Source: Pseudomonas congelans
GTDB lineage: Bacteria > Pseudomonadota > Gammaproteobacteria > Pseudomonadales > Pseudomonadaceae
Direction: 5' to 3'
Assembly: GCF_900103225.1 (NCBI RefSeq)
Contig: NZ_FNJH01000001.1
Span: 1,572,185 to 1,636,184, forward strand
DNA: 64,000 nt
Every line of letters starts with the position of its first letter. Within the stretch, counting starts at the first letter, position 1. This document shows positions 56,332 to 64,000 of this stretch, piece after piece. The notes under the pieces were generated by a model. It was not told where the DNA came from. It was given only the letters and a program-made list of their open reading frames with translations, and did no database searches. The translations under genes and the position numbers were made by a program.

Positions 56332-57261
56332 ATGAATCACACTCGCTTTGTTCGCCGACTGCGTAATACTTGGCTTGTCGCGCTGTTGACCTTGTCGTCG
56401 ATGGCTTTGGCAGTAGAAAAAAGCTATACCGTCACCGCCCCTGACGGCGTCAGACTCGCTGTGCAGGAATCAGGAGATCCGACCGGCCAGGCGGTAATTT
56501 TCATCCACGGCCTGCTGGGCAGCCGTATGAACTGGGAAAAGCAGATCGATAGTCCTCAACTGCAGCGCTACCGGATGATTACCTATGACCTGCGCGGCCA
56601 TGGTCTTTCCGACAAGCCTGAGAATATCGAGGCGTACCGCAACGGACGTCGTTACGCGGACGATCTGGCGACTGTACTTGAGGCCACGGCAGGCAAGCGT
56701 CCAGTGCTGGTCGGCTGGTCATTGGGAGGCGTGGTCATCTCCAACTACCTCGCCGCCTATGGTGACGCGAAGATCAGCGGGATTGTGTATGTCGATGCTG
56801 TGATCGAGCTTAACGCAGCGCTGATTACAGCCCATCCTCATGTGTATGCCGGCCTGAGCTCAGATGACCTGAAGACCCACCTTGATGCACTACGTACTTT
56901 TCTCGGACTGTGCTTCCAGATAAAGCCGGATGCACCGACCTTCGAGCGACTGTTGTCGAGTGCCGCGATGGCATCGTGGACGATGACCCGCGCTACGCCT
57001 GCAATGACTGTCGATGTTGCCGAAGGCTTGCCCAAGGCAAAGGTGCCGGTATTGATGCTGTATGGCAGCAAGGATGATCTGGTCAACGTTCAGCCCAGCA
57101 TCGCACGCGCCCGGCAACTCAATGCGCGGATTCAATCGAAGGTGTACGAGAATTCAGGCCACGCGCCATTTCTGGAAGAAGCATCGCGCTTCAATACTGA
57201 TCTGGCAGCCTTCATGGACTCCGCGGCTATCGCGGCCATCGCGGCAAAGGGCTCAGAATGA
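56332..57261 (+). CDS. Exported alpha/beta hydrolase (serine type)
   Basis: A 309-residue hydrolase with an N-terminal signal peptide (MNHTRFVRRLRNTWLVALLTLSSMALA, cleavage near residue 27). The nucleophile elbow GWSLGG places Ser130; HGLLGSRMNW gives the oxyanion region and NSGHAPFLEE the histidine. It resembles esterases and aryl-ester or lactone hydrolases, but the substrate is not readable from sequence. It is divergent from the AraC gene, the usual sign of a regulator-target pair, and ends convergent with the AI-2E permease gene. Confidence 0.85.
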   Translation: MNHTRFVRRLRNTWLVALLTLSSMALAVEKSYTVTAPDGVRLAVQESGDPTGQAVIFIHGLLGSRMNWEKQIDSPQLQRYRMITYDLRGHGLSDKPENIEAYRNGRRYADDLATVLEATAGKRPVLVGWSLGGVVISNYLAAYGDAKISGIVYVDAVIELNAALITAHPHVYAGLSSDDLKTHLDALRTFLGLCFQIKPDAPTFERLLSSAAMASWTMTRATPAMTVDVAEGLPKAKVPVLMLYGSKDDLVNVQPSIARARQLNARIQSKVYENSGHAPFLEEASRFNTDLAAFMDSAAIAAIAAKGSE

Positions 57262-57297
57262 GCCCTGCTCCAGACATCTTGTCCTGATGAACAACCG

Positions 57298-57337
57298 GCG
57301 CATGCCCTCTGCCTGATAAATGGCAGAGAGCATGCGC
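57298..57337. terminator. Long hairpin between convergent genes
   Basis: GCGCATGC (57298-57305) and CTCTGCC (57307-57313) pair with GGCAGAG (57322-57328) and GCATGCGC (57330-57337), 15 bp with one mismatch and an 8-base loop. No T tract follows on either strand; it probably blocks read-through between the hydrolase and the permease gene. Confidence 0.5.
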
Positions 57338-57368
57338 GGGTCTGTGTCGGCTAAGCGTCCTGGCAATG

Positions 57369-58433
57369 TCAGCCTGGCAGCCTCACGGGCTTCTTGGCGC
57401 CGCTGAACAATCCCCAACTGGACATGAACAGCGCCGCCACCAGAGGCCCGATCACAAAGCCGTTCAGACCAAAGACCGACATGCCGCCCAGCGTGGAAAT
57501 AAGGATCAGGTAGTCCGGCATCTTGGTGTCCTTGCCCACCAGGATCGGGCGCAGTACGTTATCCACCAGACCGATCACGAAGACGCCAAACAAGCCCAGC
57601 ACCACACCTTGCCAGATCATGCCGCTGAGCAGGAAGTAGACGGCCACCGGCGCCCAGACAATCCCGGCTCCCACCGCAGGCAACAGCGACAGGAACGCCA
57701 TGATCACCGCCCAAAGCAGCGCACTCGGGATATCCAGCACCCAGAAGATGAAGCCGCCCAGCGCACCTTGCGTCACCGCGACCACCACGTTGCCTTTGAC
57801 CGTGGCACGTACCACACGGGTGAACTTGAGCTGCAGACGGCGCTTCTGCTGTTCGCCCAACGGGAAGGCTGTGCGGATCTTGCGCACCAGTTCCTGTCCG
57901 TCGCGCAGGAAAAAGTACAGCAGGTAGAGCATGATGAAGACGCTCACGACAAAGTCGAACGTGCCCTGTCCAAAGCTGAATGCCTGCGTCGCCAGGTACT
58001 GACTGCCCTGCATCGCCCCCTTGGCGATCTTATCGCGCAACCCTTCCAGGTCTCCCATGCCCAGACGATCGAGCAGCGCCTGCACGGAGTGCGGCAGCAG
58101 GTCCTTGAACTCGGCCAGGTAGCCGGCGATATCCAGTTGCCCGGTCTCGACGTTCTTGTACAGCATGGTCCCCTCCTGAACCAGCAAGGCGCTGATCACG
58201 ATCACCGGCAGAATCGCGATAAACAGACAGATCATCAGGGTGCACAGGGAGGTGAGATTGCGTGACCAGTTGAACTTGATCTGCAACTTGCGCTGCACAG
58301 GCGCGAAGATGATTCCGAGGATGACCGCCCAGAACACTGCGCCATAGAACGGCAGCAGAATCCATATGAAGGCAATGGTCACCAGTACCAGTAGCAGAAT
58401 GAGGGTTTTGTATTGCAGCGTGGTTTCGTTCAT
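57369..58433 (-). CDS. AI-2E family transporter (PerM/TqsA type)
   Basis: A 354-residue inner-membrane protein with about eight helices: two near residues 10-45, one near 62-85, then a large cytoplasmic or coiled region (about 90-150), and five more to 335. Family features are VFWAVILGIIFAPVQRKL, LYFFLRDGQELVRKI and GLFGVFVIGLVDNVLRPILVG. Members export small molecules or act as ion antiporters; the name comes from E. coli TqsA (autoinducer-2), but no AI-2 synthesis gene is near. Single gene. Confidence 0.88.
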   Translation of the reverse strand: MNETTLQYKTLILLLVLVTIAFIWILLPFYGAVFWAVILGIIFAPVQRKLQIKFNWSRNLTSLCTLMICLFIAILPVIVISALLVQEGTMLYKNVETGQLDIAGYLAEFKDLLPHSVQALLDRLGMGDLEGLRDKIAKGAMQGSQYLATQAFSFGQGTFDFVVSVFIMLYLLYFFLRDGQELVRKIRTAFPLGEQQKRRLQLKFTRVVRATVKGNVVVAVTQGALGGFIFWVLDIPSALLWAVIMAFLSLLPAVGAGIVWAPVAVYFLLSGMIWQGVVLGLFGVFVIGLVDNVLRPILVGKDTKMPDYLILISTLGGMSVFGLNGFVIGPLVAALFMSSWGLFSGAKKPVRLPG

Positions 58434-58550
58434 GTCCTGTCCATGTCATTAGACCGCGCATCGCGCCCGGTCTAGAGCTTAGTCAGCACACGAGCGCACG
58501 AGTGCCATCTCCATGAAGGCAATATGACGGCGACACCAGTCGCGGGTGAT

Positions 58551-58572
58551 GGCAGGGGTTCAAGCCCCTGCC
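58551..58572 (-). terminator. Hairpin after the chemoreceptor gene
   Basis: GGCAGGGG (58551-58558) and CCCCTGCC (58565-58572) form a perfect 8-bp stem, 9 bases beyond the chemoreceptor stop. No T run; a weak terminator. Confidence 0.45.
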
Positions 58573-58581
58573 AGAGCGGCA

Positions 58582-60261
58582 TCAGACCCGAAACTGACCG
58601 ACCAGACTGTCCAGGCGCGCGCCCAGTTCGGCCAGGCTGCGTGAGGTCTGGGCGCTTTGCCGGGTTTCATCGGCGACGCTCTCGACTGCACCCGCGATCT
58701 GATGAACGCTGCGATTGATTTCTTCGGCAACTGCCGTCTGCTCTTCAGCGGCACTGGCGATCTGCGCGTTCATCGAATTGATGGTCGCGATCAGTTCGCC
58801 GATGCTCTCCAGCGATGTACCCGCTTCGTTGGCCTGCGCCGAGGTGCCGTCGCCTGCTTCGCTGGAACGGCGCATGGCTGTCACCGCCTCCTGAGTGCCC
58901 TGCTGCAAGCGGTCGATCATGCCCTGGATTTCCTGCGTGCTCTGCTGTGTACGGCTGGCCAGTGCCCGGACTTCGTCGGCGACCACGGCAAAACCGCGCC
59001 CTGCCTCCCCTGCCCTGGCGGCCTCGATGGCGGCATTGAGTGCCAGCAGGTTGGTCTGTTCGGCGATCGAGCGAATGACGCCCAGTACGCTGACGATCGA
59101 AGAAACATCCTTCTGCAAGACGTCCAGTGACGAGCCACTTTTGCGGATGTCATCCACCAGCGTGTGAATCTGCCGGATACTGCCATCCACCACGCGCTTG
59201 GCGGCGCGTCCTTGTTCATCGGTCTGCCGAGCAGCCACGGAAGCACCCTGTGCGCTCTTGGCGACCTCTTGAGCGGCAGCCGACATCTGATTGATTGCAG
59301 TAGCCACCTGATCGGTTTCGTGGCGCTGACGGTCCATCGCCGTCTCCGAGCGCTGTGCCTGCGAGCTCACTTCACCGACCAGGCCATTGAGCTGTCCGGT
59401 CATTTCACTGACCTGACGAACCATGCCATGAATCTTGTCGACAAACCGGTTGAACGAACCCGCCAGATCACCGAGCTCGTCATTGCTGGTAATGACCAGA
59501 CGCCGAGTCAGGTCGCCTCCACCTGCAGCGATGTCATCCAGATTGTTTTTCATCAGGCCGAGCGGGCGCAGCAACGTGCCAGTCAGCACTATTCCGATGA
59601 TGCCGATAACGAGCAATACCAGAACGGTAATGCCGAGAATGCTGTAGAGCATCTCCTTCAAGCGTGCCTCGACGTTTTGCCTGACCACGGCAACCTGAGC
59701 ATCGATGCCATCGATATTGACGGCAGAGCCGATGACCAGATCCCATTTCGGCAGATAATCCGTATAGCCGATCTTGGGGACAGGTTCGGTCTTGCCAGGC
59801 AGGGCTGACGAGTACATCACATAGTGAGTACCCGCCTTGCCGACCGCCACCAGCTCGCGATTGATATACACGCCGTTCGCATCACGGGCGTCAGTGAAGC
59901 TCTTGCCCACACCGTCAGGGCTGTTGCTCCTGAAAATCCGGATCACCTGAGAGTCGTAGCCAAAGATGTACCCATCCTTGCCGTAACTGACCGAGGAAAG
60001 CAGCTTTATAGCGTTGGCACGTGCAGCGTCGTCGCCGGGCGCGGCAGCATCGTAGAGTGGCTTGATGGCGGTCATGGCGATCGCGACGTAATTTTGCAGC
60101 GTGGCCTTGGCTTCGTTGAGCAAGCGCTCTCGCGTGTCGCTGACTTCTCGCTCGGCCTGCCGGTGCAGCATGAATACGGTCGTGGCGCTGATCACCAGCG
60201 CAAATATCAGAACCGGCAAGACTGCCAGCGACAGAACCTTGGCTTTCAGACTGAGACGCAT
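58582..60261 (-). CDS. Methyl-accepting chemotaxis protein with sCache domain
   Basis: A 559-residue chemoreceptor. Membrane helix at about 10-32, periplasmic single-Cache domain at about 35-200 ([14 protein letters not shown]..., [24 protein letters not shown]), second helix at about 205-228, HAMP to about 280, then the coiled-coil signalling domain with the hairpin tip [19 protein letters not shown] and methylation regions. No C-terminal CheR-binding pentapeptide is seen. By position and domain it corresponds to PAO1 PA2652 (CtpM, a malate sensor, from memory), so a C4 organic acid is the likely ligand. The ligand is inference. Confidence 0.9.
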   Translation of the reverse strand: MRLSLKAKVLSLAVLPVLIFALVISATTVFMLHRQAEREVSDTRERLLNEAKATLQNYVAIAMTAIKPLYDAAAPGDDAARANAIKLLSSVSYGKDGYIFGYDSQVIRIFRSNSPDGVGKSFTDARDANGVYINRELVAVGKAGTHYVMYSSALPGKTEPVPKIGYTDYLPKWDLVIGSAVNIDGIDAQVAVVRQNVEARLKEMLYSILGITVLVLLVIGIIGIVLTGTLLRPLGLMKNNLDDIAAGGGDLTRRLVITSNDELGDLAGSFNRFVDKIHGMVRQVSEMTGQLNGLVGEVSSQAQRSETAMDRQRHETDQVATAINQMSAAAQEVAKSAQGASVAARQTDEQGRAAKRVVDGSIRQIHTLVDDIRKSGSSLDVLQKDVSSIVSVLGVIRSIAEQTNLLALNAAIEAARAGEAGRGFAVVADEVRALASRTQQSTQEIQGMIDRLQQGTQEAVTAMRRSSEAGDGTSAQANEAGTSLESIGELIATINSMNAQIASAAEEQTAVAEEINRSVHQIAGAVESVADETRQSAQTSRSLAELGARLDSLVGQFRV

Positions 60262-60387
60262 AGGATTGGCCTTATGGTTATTTTTATAAGTCAGAGGTGC
60301 CCGATTAGGTTATCGGCACCCTCCGATGGACATTAAGACCTGTCCTGCCTTTTTGTACCGATGCTCTGAGAGATGCCGGCTGATTTC

Positions 60388-61707
60388 CTAAGGGGCAGTC
60401 CGCTCTGGCAGATCGATGCGTACCCGCAATCCACCTGCCGGGCTCTCCTGCAGTTGCAGTTGACCGCCCCACGCCTCGACGATGTCACGCACGATACCCA
60501 GCCCCAGCCCATGACCGGTAATCTGCTCATCGAGACGAGCGCCACGACTGAATACTTCCGCGCGTTGCGCCTCGGGAATACCAGGTCCATCGTCATCCAC
60601 CAACAGGCAGAAGCCCTGAGCCTGACTCAGGATGTTCAGACGCACTTCGCTGTCGGCCCACTTACAGGCATTGTCCAGCAGGTTGCCGAGCAGTTCGAGA
60701 ATGTCCTCTCGATCCCACGGCAGATACATAACCGCCTCCACATCGTTGATCAACTGCAGATGGGCACCGTGGATCATGCCCAGCGTGGAGAAAAGCCCGG
60801 GCAGTTCGGCGTCACAGTCGAAGCGGGCTCCCGGTAGAGCGTCGCCGGAGAGGCGTGCGCGATTGAGCTCGCGCTCCAGCCGCAGACGGATATTTTCCAG
60901 TTGCTCCTGCAGGGTCCTGCGCAATGCCGGGTTGGCGTCCAGTTGTCCGCTGAGGGCCAGGCTGAGCAAGACCGCAAGCGGTGTCTTCAAGGCATGTCCC
61001 AGATTACCCAGTGCATTGCGTGAGCGTTTCAGACTGTCTTCGGTATGCGCGAGCAAGTGGTTGATCTGCGCCACCAGCGGCTCGAGTTCGAGGGGAACCT
61101 GATTGTCCAGTTGTGAACGCTGGCCCTGCTGGAGCTGAAAAATCTGCTCGCGCACGGTTTCTAGCGGGCGAAGCGCTCTGCGCACGGTGATGCGTTGCAA
61201 CACCAGCACCAGGATCAGCGCCGCAAGCCCGAGCCCGAGGCCGATCTGCTGCATGAGGCGAAAACTCGCCCGGACCGGTGTGTAATCCTGCGCGACGGTG
61301 ATTGATACCTGCTTGCCGAACTTGCGGTATTCGCTGGTCAGCATCAACAGCGATTGCCCGGTTTTGCCGAGTTCAAGATTGGCATGCAAGCCTACCCCAG
61401 GCTGAGGCAGCTCGAAATCCCACAAGGAGCGGGAGCGCCAGTGCCCCTGCGGCAAGTCCATGCGGAAATAATGGCCAGACAACGGGCGCTGGTAGGCACC
61501 TGACAGGCGATGGTCATCCAGCTGTAGCCCGGCAGGACCTCGCACCAGGGCTACCAGCAGGTTTTCACTCTCGTTGCGCAGACCTGACTCCAGGTAGCGC
61601 TGCAAGCCCACTTCGAACAGCCAGAGACTGGTCTGCGCCATCACCAGACCGACAACGACCATGACGGCGATCAGACCCAGACTCAGACGTCGCTGTATGG
61701 ATTTCAA
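60388..61707 (-). CDS. bqsS: Two-component sensor histidine kinase, BqsS/CarS-like
   Basis: A 439-residue membrane kinase. Helix 1 is at about 8-28 and helix 2 at about 152-172; between them is a periplasmic sensor. HAMP follows, then the H-box [10 protein letters not shown] with His238, and ATPase boxes N (LLDNACKWA), G1 ([10 protein letters not shown]) and G2 (GHGLGLGIV). The operon with two PepSY genes, and its place beyond nuo and the sCache receptor, match P. aeruginosa bqsRS/carRS (PA2656-2657, from memory), which responds to Fe(II) and calcium. Residues 44-48 read RNESE, so the RExxE iron motif reported for BqsS is not intact. Starts in the regulator stop (ATGA). Confidence 0.8.
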   Translation of the reverse strand: MKSIQRRLSLGLIAVMVVVGLVMAQTSLWLFEVGLQRYLESGLRNESENLLVALVRGPAGLQLDDHRLSGAYQRPLSGHYFRMDLPQGHWRSRSLWDFELPQPGVGLHANLELGKTGQSLLMLTSEYRKFGKQVSITVAQDYTPVRASFRLMQQIGLGLGLAALILVLVLQRITVRRALRPLETVREQIFQLQQGQRSQLDNQVPLELEPLVAQINHLLAHTEDSLKRSRNALGNLGHALKTPLAVLLSLALSGQLDANPALRRTLQEQLENIRLRLERELNRARLSGDALPGARFDCDAELPGLFSTLGMIHGAHLQLINDVEAVMYLPWDREDILELLGNLLDNACKWADSEVRLNILSQAQGFCLLVDDDGPGIPEAQRAEVFSRGARLDEQITGHGLGLGIVRDIVEAWGGQLQLQESPAGGLRVRIDLPERTAP

Positions 61708-62372
61708 CCGCCGGCTCCGCCGTACAGATAACCCTGGCCACGGCGTGTCTCGACGACTGCACGGCCCAGCTTGCGCCTCAGGTGATTGACATGGACTTCG
61801 ATGACATTGGAGTCACGCTCGTTTTCGCCATCGTACAAATGCTCTGACAGATGGCTTTTAGAGAGAATCTGTCCCGGATGAAGCATGAAATAACGCAGCA
61901 GACGAAACTCTGCAGAAGTTAGCTGGATATCAACGCCATCCCGGCTGACGCATTGACGACTTTCATCCAGATTAAGGCCGGCGGATTCCAGCGTGGGCTG
62001 GTTGGCCAGCCCGTGCGAACGTCGCAACAGCGCCTGAATACGCAACTGCAGCTCTTCAGGATGAAAAGGCTTGGTCAGGTAATCATCGGCACCTGCCTTC
62101 AAGCCTTCTATACGCTCAGACCAGGAGCCCCGCGCTGTCAGAATCAACACGGGGGTCGCCAAACCTTTGCTACGCCATTGCTGGAGAACCTCGAGCCCTG
62201 GCATGCCGGGCAGCCCCAGATCCAGAACAATCAAGTCATACGGCTCGCTTGCCCCTTGATGAACCGCATCGCGCCCGTCAGCCAGCCAGTCGACCGCATA
62301 ACCTTGACGCCCCAGTGCAGCAAGCAGCTCATCGGCAAGGGGAACATGGTCTTCAACCAGTAGCAGGCGCAT
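61704..62372 (-). CDS. bqsR: OmpR-family response regulator, BqsR/CarR-like
   Basis: A 222-residue regulator: receiver domain (about 1-115) with phospho-acceptor Asp51 in [10 protein letters not shown] and the Lys of TKPFHPEEL, then a winged-helix DNA-binding domain (about 128-218, [22 protein letters not shown]). It lies between the second PepSY gene (1-base overlap) and the sensor kinase (4-base overlap). Expected targets are the operon itself and genes for cation stress. Confidence 0.85.
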   Translation of the reverse strand: MRLLLVEDHVPLADELLAALGRQGYAVDWLADGRDAVHQGASEPYDLIVLDLGLPGMPGLEVLQQWRSKGLATPVLILTARGSWSERIEGLKAGADDYLTKPFHPEELQLRIQALLRRSHGLANQPTLESAGLNLDESRQCVSRDGVDIQLTSAEFRLLRYFMLHPGQILSKSHLSEHLYDGENERDSNVIEVHVNHLRRKLGRAVVETRRGQGYLYGGAGG

Positions 62373-62680
62373 CAGTCATCATCCTCGTCTTTCAACAATC
62401 GGTTATCACGCGCATCGAACTTGAGCTCGCGGACAACGCCCTCAGGGGTGAGCAATTCAAATTCATATACGTACACATTATTCTTCTCCTCAAGCTCGGC
62501 CTCCAGCAGGCGAGAGCCCGGATGAAGGCTCATCGCACGCTCGATGAACTGTTCGAGCGGCAGAATGACCCCGCGCTGCCGCAAACTGAGCGCTTCATCC
62601 TGATTCAGATCTCTGGCATACACAAAAGAGCAGGTCAGGCTCAAACCAAGGATGACACAGAGACGCTTGTCGACATTCAT
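62372..62680 (-). CDS. Small periplasmic PepSY-domain protein
   Basis: A 102-residue protein with a signal peptide ([22 protein letters not shown]) and a single PepSY-like domain ([42 protein letters not shown]), ending in an acidic tail KDEDDD. In PAO1 the corresponding genes lie in the bqs/car operon. The start and stop each share a base with the neighbours (TAATG, TGATG), so it is translated in step with the two-component genes. It could buffer cations or tune the sensor. Confidence 0.8.
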   Translation of the reverse strand: MNVDKRLCVILGLSLTCSFVYARDLNQDEALSLRQRGVILPLEQFIERAMSLHPGSRLLEAELEEKNNVYVYEFELLTPEGVVRELKFDARDNRLLKDEDDD

Positions 62681-62988
62681 TAGTTATCCTGATGATTCCT
62701 GTAGACCTGGCCTGTAGCGGCGTCTATTTCGAGAACCCACTCAATACCCTGTTTGTCACGCAGCTCGACATTGTAAACGTACCTGCCGTATATGTTCTTG
62801 AACTGCGTGCCGATGATACTGGCATCGGGATGTTTGCTCAGCGCTTTGGCATCGAGCTTTTCAGCCGACTGAAGCGTACCTGCATCACTGAGGCGCAGCA
62901 CTTCCTGCGGGTCGACGCCGCGCGCCTGAATGAAACAGGACGTAAAAACAAGTGTAAGGGCCGCCAGCAGGGTAGTCAGCGTTTTCAT
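62680..62988 (-). CDS. Small periplasmic PepSY-domain protein, first gene of the two-component operon
   Basis: A 102-residue protein from the ATG at 62988: signal peptide MKTLTTLLAALTLVFTSCFIQA, then a PepSY domain (KALSKHPDASIIGTQFKNIYGRYVYNVELRDKQG, VLEIDAATGQVYRN). The start is uncertain: ATG codons at 63000 and 63027 are also open and none has a strong ribosome site. It heads the pepSY-pepSY-bqsR-bqsS operon, divergent from queD. A cysteine in the signal (TSCFIQ) does not form a convincing lipobox. Confidence 0.75.
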   Translation of the reverse strand: MKTLTTLLAALTLVFTSCFIQARGVDPQEVLRLSDAGTLQSAEKLDAKALSKHPDASIIGTQFKNIYGRYVYNVELRDKQGIEWVLEIDAATGQVYRNHQDN

Positions 62989-63198
62989 AGGGGTATCCAT
63001 AGCGGTCAGTGCTTCTATGATGACCACCTTAACCGGGACAACTTAACTCAAACTGAATAGATCTGGCCGAGTGCCATCAAACGTTACTGGTGGGGTCATC
63101 GCGGCTAACCCTTGCATGGAGTTTCAGGCCATTGCTGTTAAACTCGTCGATTGCATTTATCGCGTCAGCGATCGCCATTTTTCCGGGGCCAATACACA

Positions 63199-63555
63199 GT
63201 GGAAATTTTCAAAGAGTTTACCTTCGAGTCAGCACACCGCCTCCCTCACGTTCCAGAGGGACACAAGTGTGGACGTCTGCATGGGCATTCGTTTCGTGTC
63301 GGCATTCATCTGGCCGGAAAGGTTGATCCCCATACCGGCTGGATCCGGGACTTTTCGGAAATCAAGGCGATCTTTAAACCGTTGTATGAACGCCTCGATC
63401 ATAACTACTTGAATGACATCCCGGGCCTTGAGAATCCAACCAGCGAAAACCTGGCGAAATGGATCTGGAATGAGTTGAAGCCTCTGCTGCCGGAGCTGTC
63501 GGCCGTTCGTATTCACGAAACGTGCACCAGCGGATGTGAATACCGCGGGGATTGA
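63199..63555 (+). CDS. queD: 6-carboxytetrahydropterin synthase QueD
   Basis: A 118-residue enzyme of queuosine and preQ0 synthesis that turns dihydroneopterin triphosphate into 6-carboxytetrahydropterin. Zinc and catalytic residues are in [19 protein letters not shown] (Cys and two His) and [13 protein letters not shown]; the C-terminus [12 protein letters not shown] is typical. The family N-terminus [10 protein letters not shown] puts the start at a GTG (63199), with a rather weak ribosome site. No preQ1 riboswitch is evident in front. Confidence 0.93.
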   Translation: MEIFKEFTFESAHRLPHVPEGHKCGRLHGHSFRVGIHLAGKVDPHTGWIRDFSEIKAIFKPLYERLDHNYLNDIPGLENPTSENLAKWIWNELKPLLPELSAVRIHETCTSGCEYRGD

Positions 63556-63570
63556 CTGCCCTGACAATAA

Positions 63571-63597
63571 AAAACCACCTTAACGGTGGTTTTTTTG
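63571..63597 (+). terminator. Rho-independent terminator of queD
   Basis: AAAACCACC (63571-63579) pairs with GGTGGTTTT over loop TTAAC, followed by a seven-base T run. Confidence 0.9.
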
Positions 63598-63659
63598 TGC
63601 CTGTCGATCGGCAGCACGTGTTGAACAAGGCAATCAACATTCTGAATTTCTGCCAACCG

Positions 63660-63700
63660 AAAAAACAAAAACCCTCGACGCGTAAGCGAAGAGGGTTTCT
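63660..63700 (-). terminator. Terminator of the rRNA operon
   Basis: AAACCCTC and GAGGGTTT form the outer stem, with an inner CGC-GTAA-GCG. On the minus strand, coming from 5S rRNA, the stem ends in a T-rich run (TTTTTGTTTTTT). Confidence 0.85.
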
Positions 63701-63710
63701 GGAATTCAAT

Positions 63711-63825
63711 CTTGACGATGACCTACTCTCACATGGGGAAACCCCACACTACCATCGGCGATACATCGTTTCACTACTGAGTTCGGGATGGGATCAGGTG
63801 GTTCCAATGCTCTATGGTCGTCAAG
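63711..63825 (-). rRNA. rrf: 5S ribosomal RNA
   Basis: A 115-base 5S rRNA on the minus strand. The ends pair (CTTGACGA with TCGTCAAG), and the core contains CCCGAACTCAG, GAAACG, GCCGATGGTAGTGTGGGG and GAGAGTAGG, all standard 5S elements. It is the last gene of an rRNA operon entering from the right. Confidence 0.95.
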
Positions 63826-63981
63826 AAATTCGGGTACCGAATCGTGCCGTGCGGCGCGCTTCAGCAAATCGGGTATGTGATAGCAAGCTGTTTCAGGTGT
63901 CGTTCGTGACGCAAACTTTCGGTTCGTGTCATCTTCACAGTCACCGCAATCTGGTCATTCGACGCAAATTGCTTGGGTGTT
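63826..63981 (-). other. 23S-5S spacer of the rRNA operon
   Basis: 156 bases with no tRNA. It should contain RNase processing sites; none can be fixed by eye. Confidence 0.6.
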
Positions 63982-64000
63982 ATATGGTCAAGCCTCACGG
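63982..64000 (-). rRNA. rrl: 23S ribosomal RNA, last bases only
   Basis: On the minus strand the last 19 bases read CCGTGAGGCTTGACCATAT, the 3' terminus of Pseudomonas 23S rRNA. The rest lies outside the window. Confidence 0.8.

Noticed and set aside
63028..63198. preQ1 riboswitch before queD
   Set aside because: No convincing preQ1 stem and A-rich tail could be drawn in the leader.

Overview
The window looks like chromosome of a fluorescent Pseudomonas, most likely of the P. syringae group. The evidence is the high GC content, typical Pseudomonas proteins throughout, and a backbone (yccA, tusDCBE, cysG, serS, rarA, lolA, ftsK, aat, bpt, infA, clpA, clpS, cspD, idh, mnmA, hflD, purB, aceA, nuoA-N, queD) that, from memory, runs in the same order as P. 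aeruginosa PAO1 around PA2604-PA2666. I cannot assign a strain or pathovar. No phage, insertion sequence, integrase or CRISPR array is visible.

Layout. 1-5183 (minus): an alkaline-protease island with the protease gene aprA, its inhibitor inh and the type I secretion genes aprD, aprE and the first codons of aprF. 5663-6543: yccA and tRNA-Ser(UGA). 6649-9797: an accessory cluster of a LysR regulator, a ModA-like periplasmic protein (probable aconitate isomerase) and a TcuC/CitA-type MFS carrier. 9912-13392: the tusDCB-tusE sulfur relay with ybiB, then a glutathionyl-hydroquinone reductase. 13443-20955 (minus): an ftsK-lolA-rarA-crcB-serS-cysG gene string. 21424-26474: aat-bpt-infA, then clpA/clpS and cspD. 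27087-39779: monomeric isocitrate dehydrogenase, a Tat-signal hydrolase with divergent LysR, Nudix-mnmA-hflD-purB, roxA with a GNAT gene, a small secretin-N1-like exported protein, and isocitrate lyase. 40243-55193: the 13-gene complex I operon with fused nuoCD. 55258-63555: an AraC/hydrolase pair, an AI-2E-type permease, an sCache chemoreceptor, a BqsRS/CarRS-like two-component operon led by two PepSY genes, and queD. 63711-64000 (minus): 5S rRNA and the 3' tip of 23S rRNA.

How the genes work together. The apr genes form a complete export unit for one calcium-binding metalloprotease and its periplasmic inhibitor. Monomeric isocitrate dehydrogenase and isocitrate lyase mark the TCA/glyoxylate branch, and the nuo operon oxidises the NADH. 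The LysR-ModA-MFS cluster would feed plant tricarboxylates (trans-aconitate) into the same cycle if the isomerase assignment is right. TusE/TusBCD and MnmA belong to one pathway, the 2-thiolation of tRNA wobble uridine.

Most of the window is core genome. The best candidates for new biology are regulatory or small: a 23-bp dyad present before both the LysR gene and the MFS-isomerase operon; the orphan secretin-N1-like exported protein; a Tat hydrolase with a strong internal start and a LysR box in its divergent promoter; an almost perfect Fur box upstream of nuoA; and the PepSY-PepSY-regulator-sensor operon whose sensor carries a changed iron-motif region.
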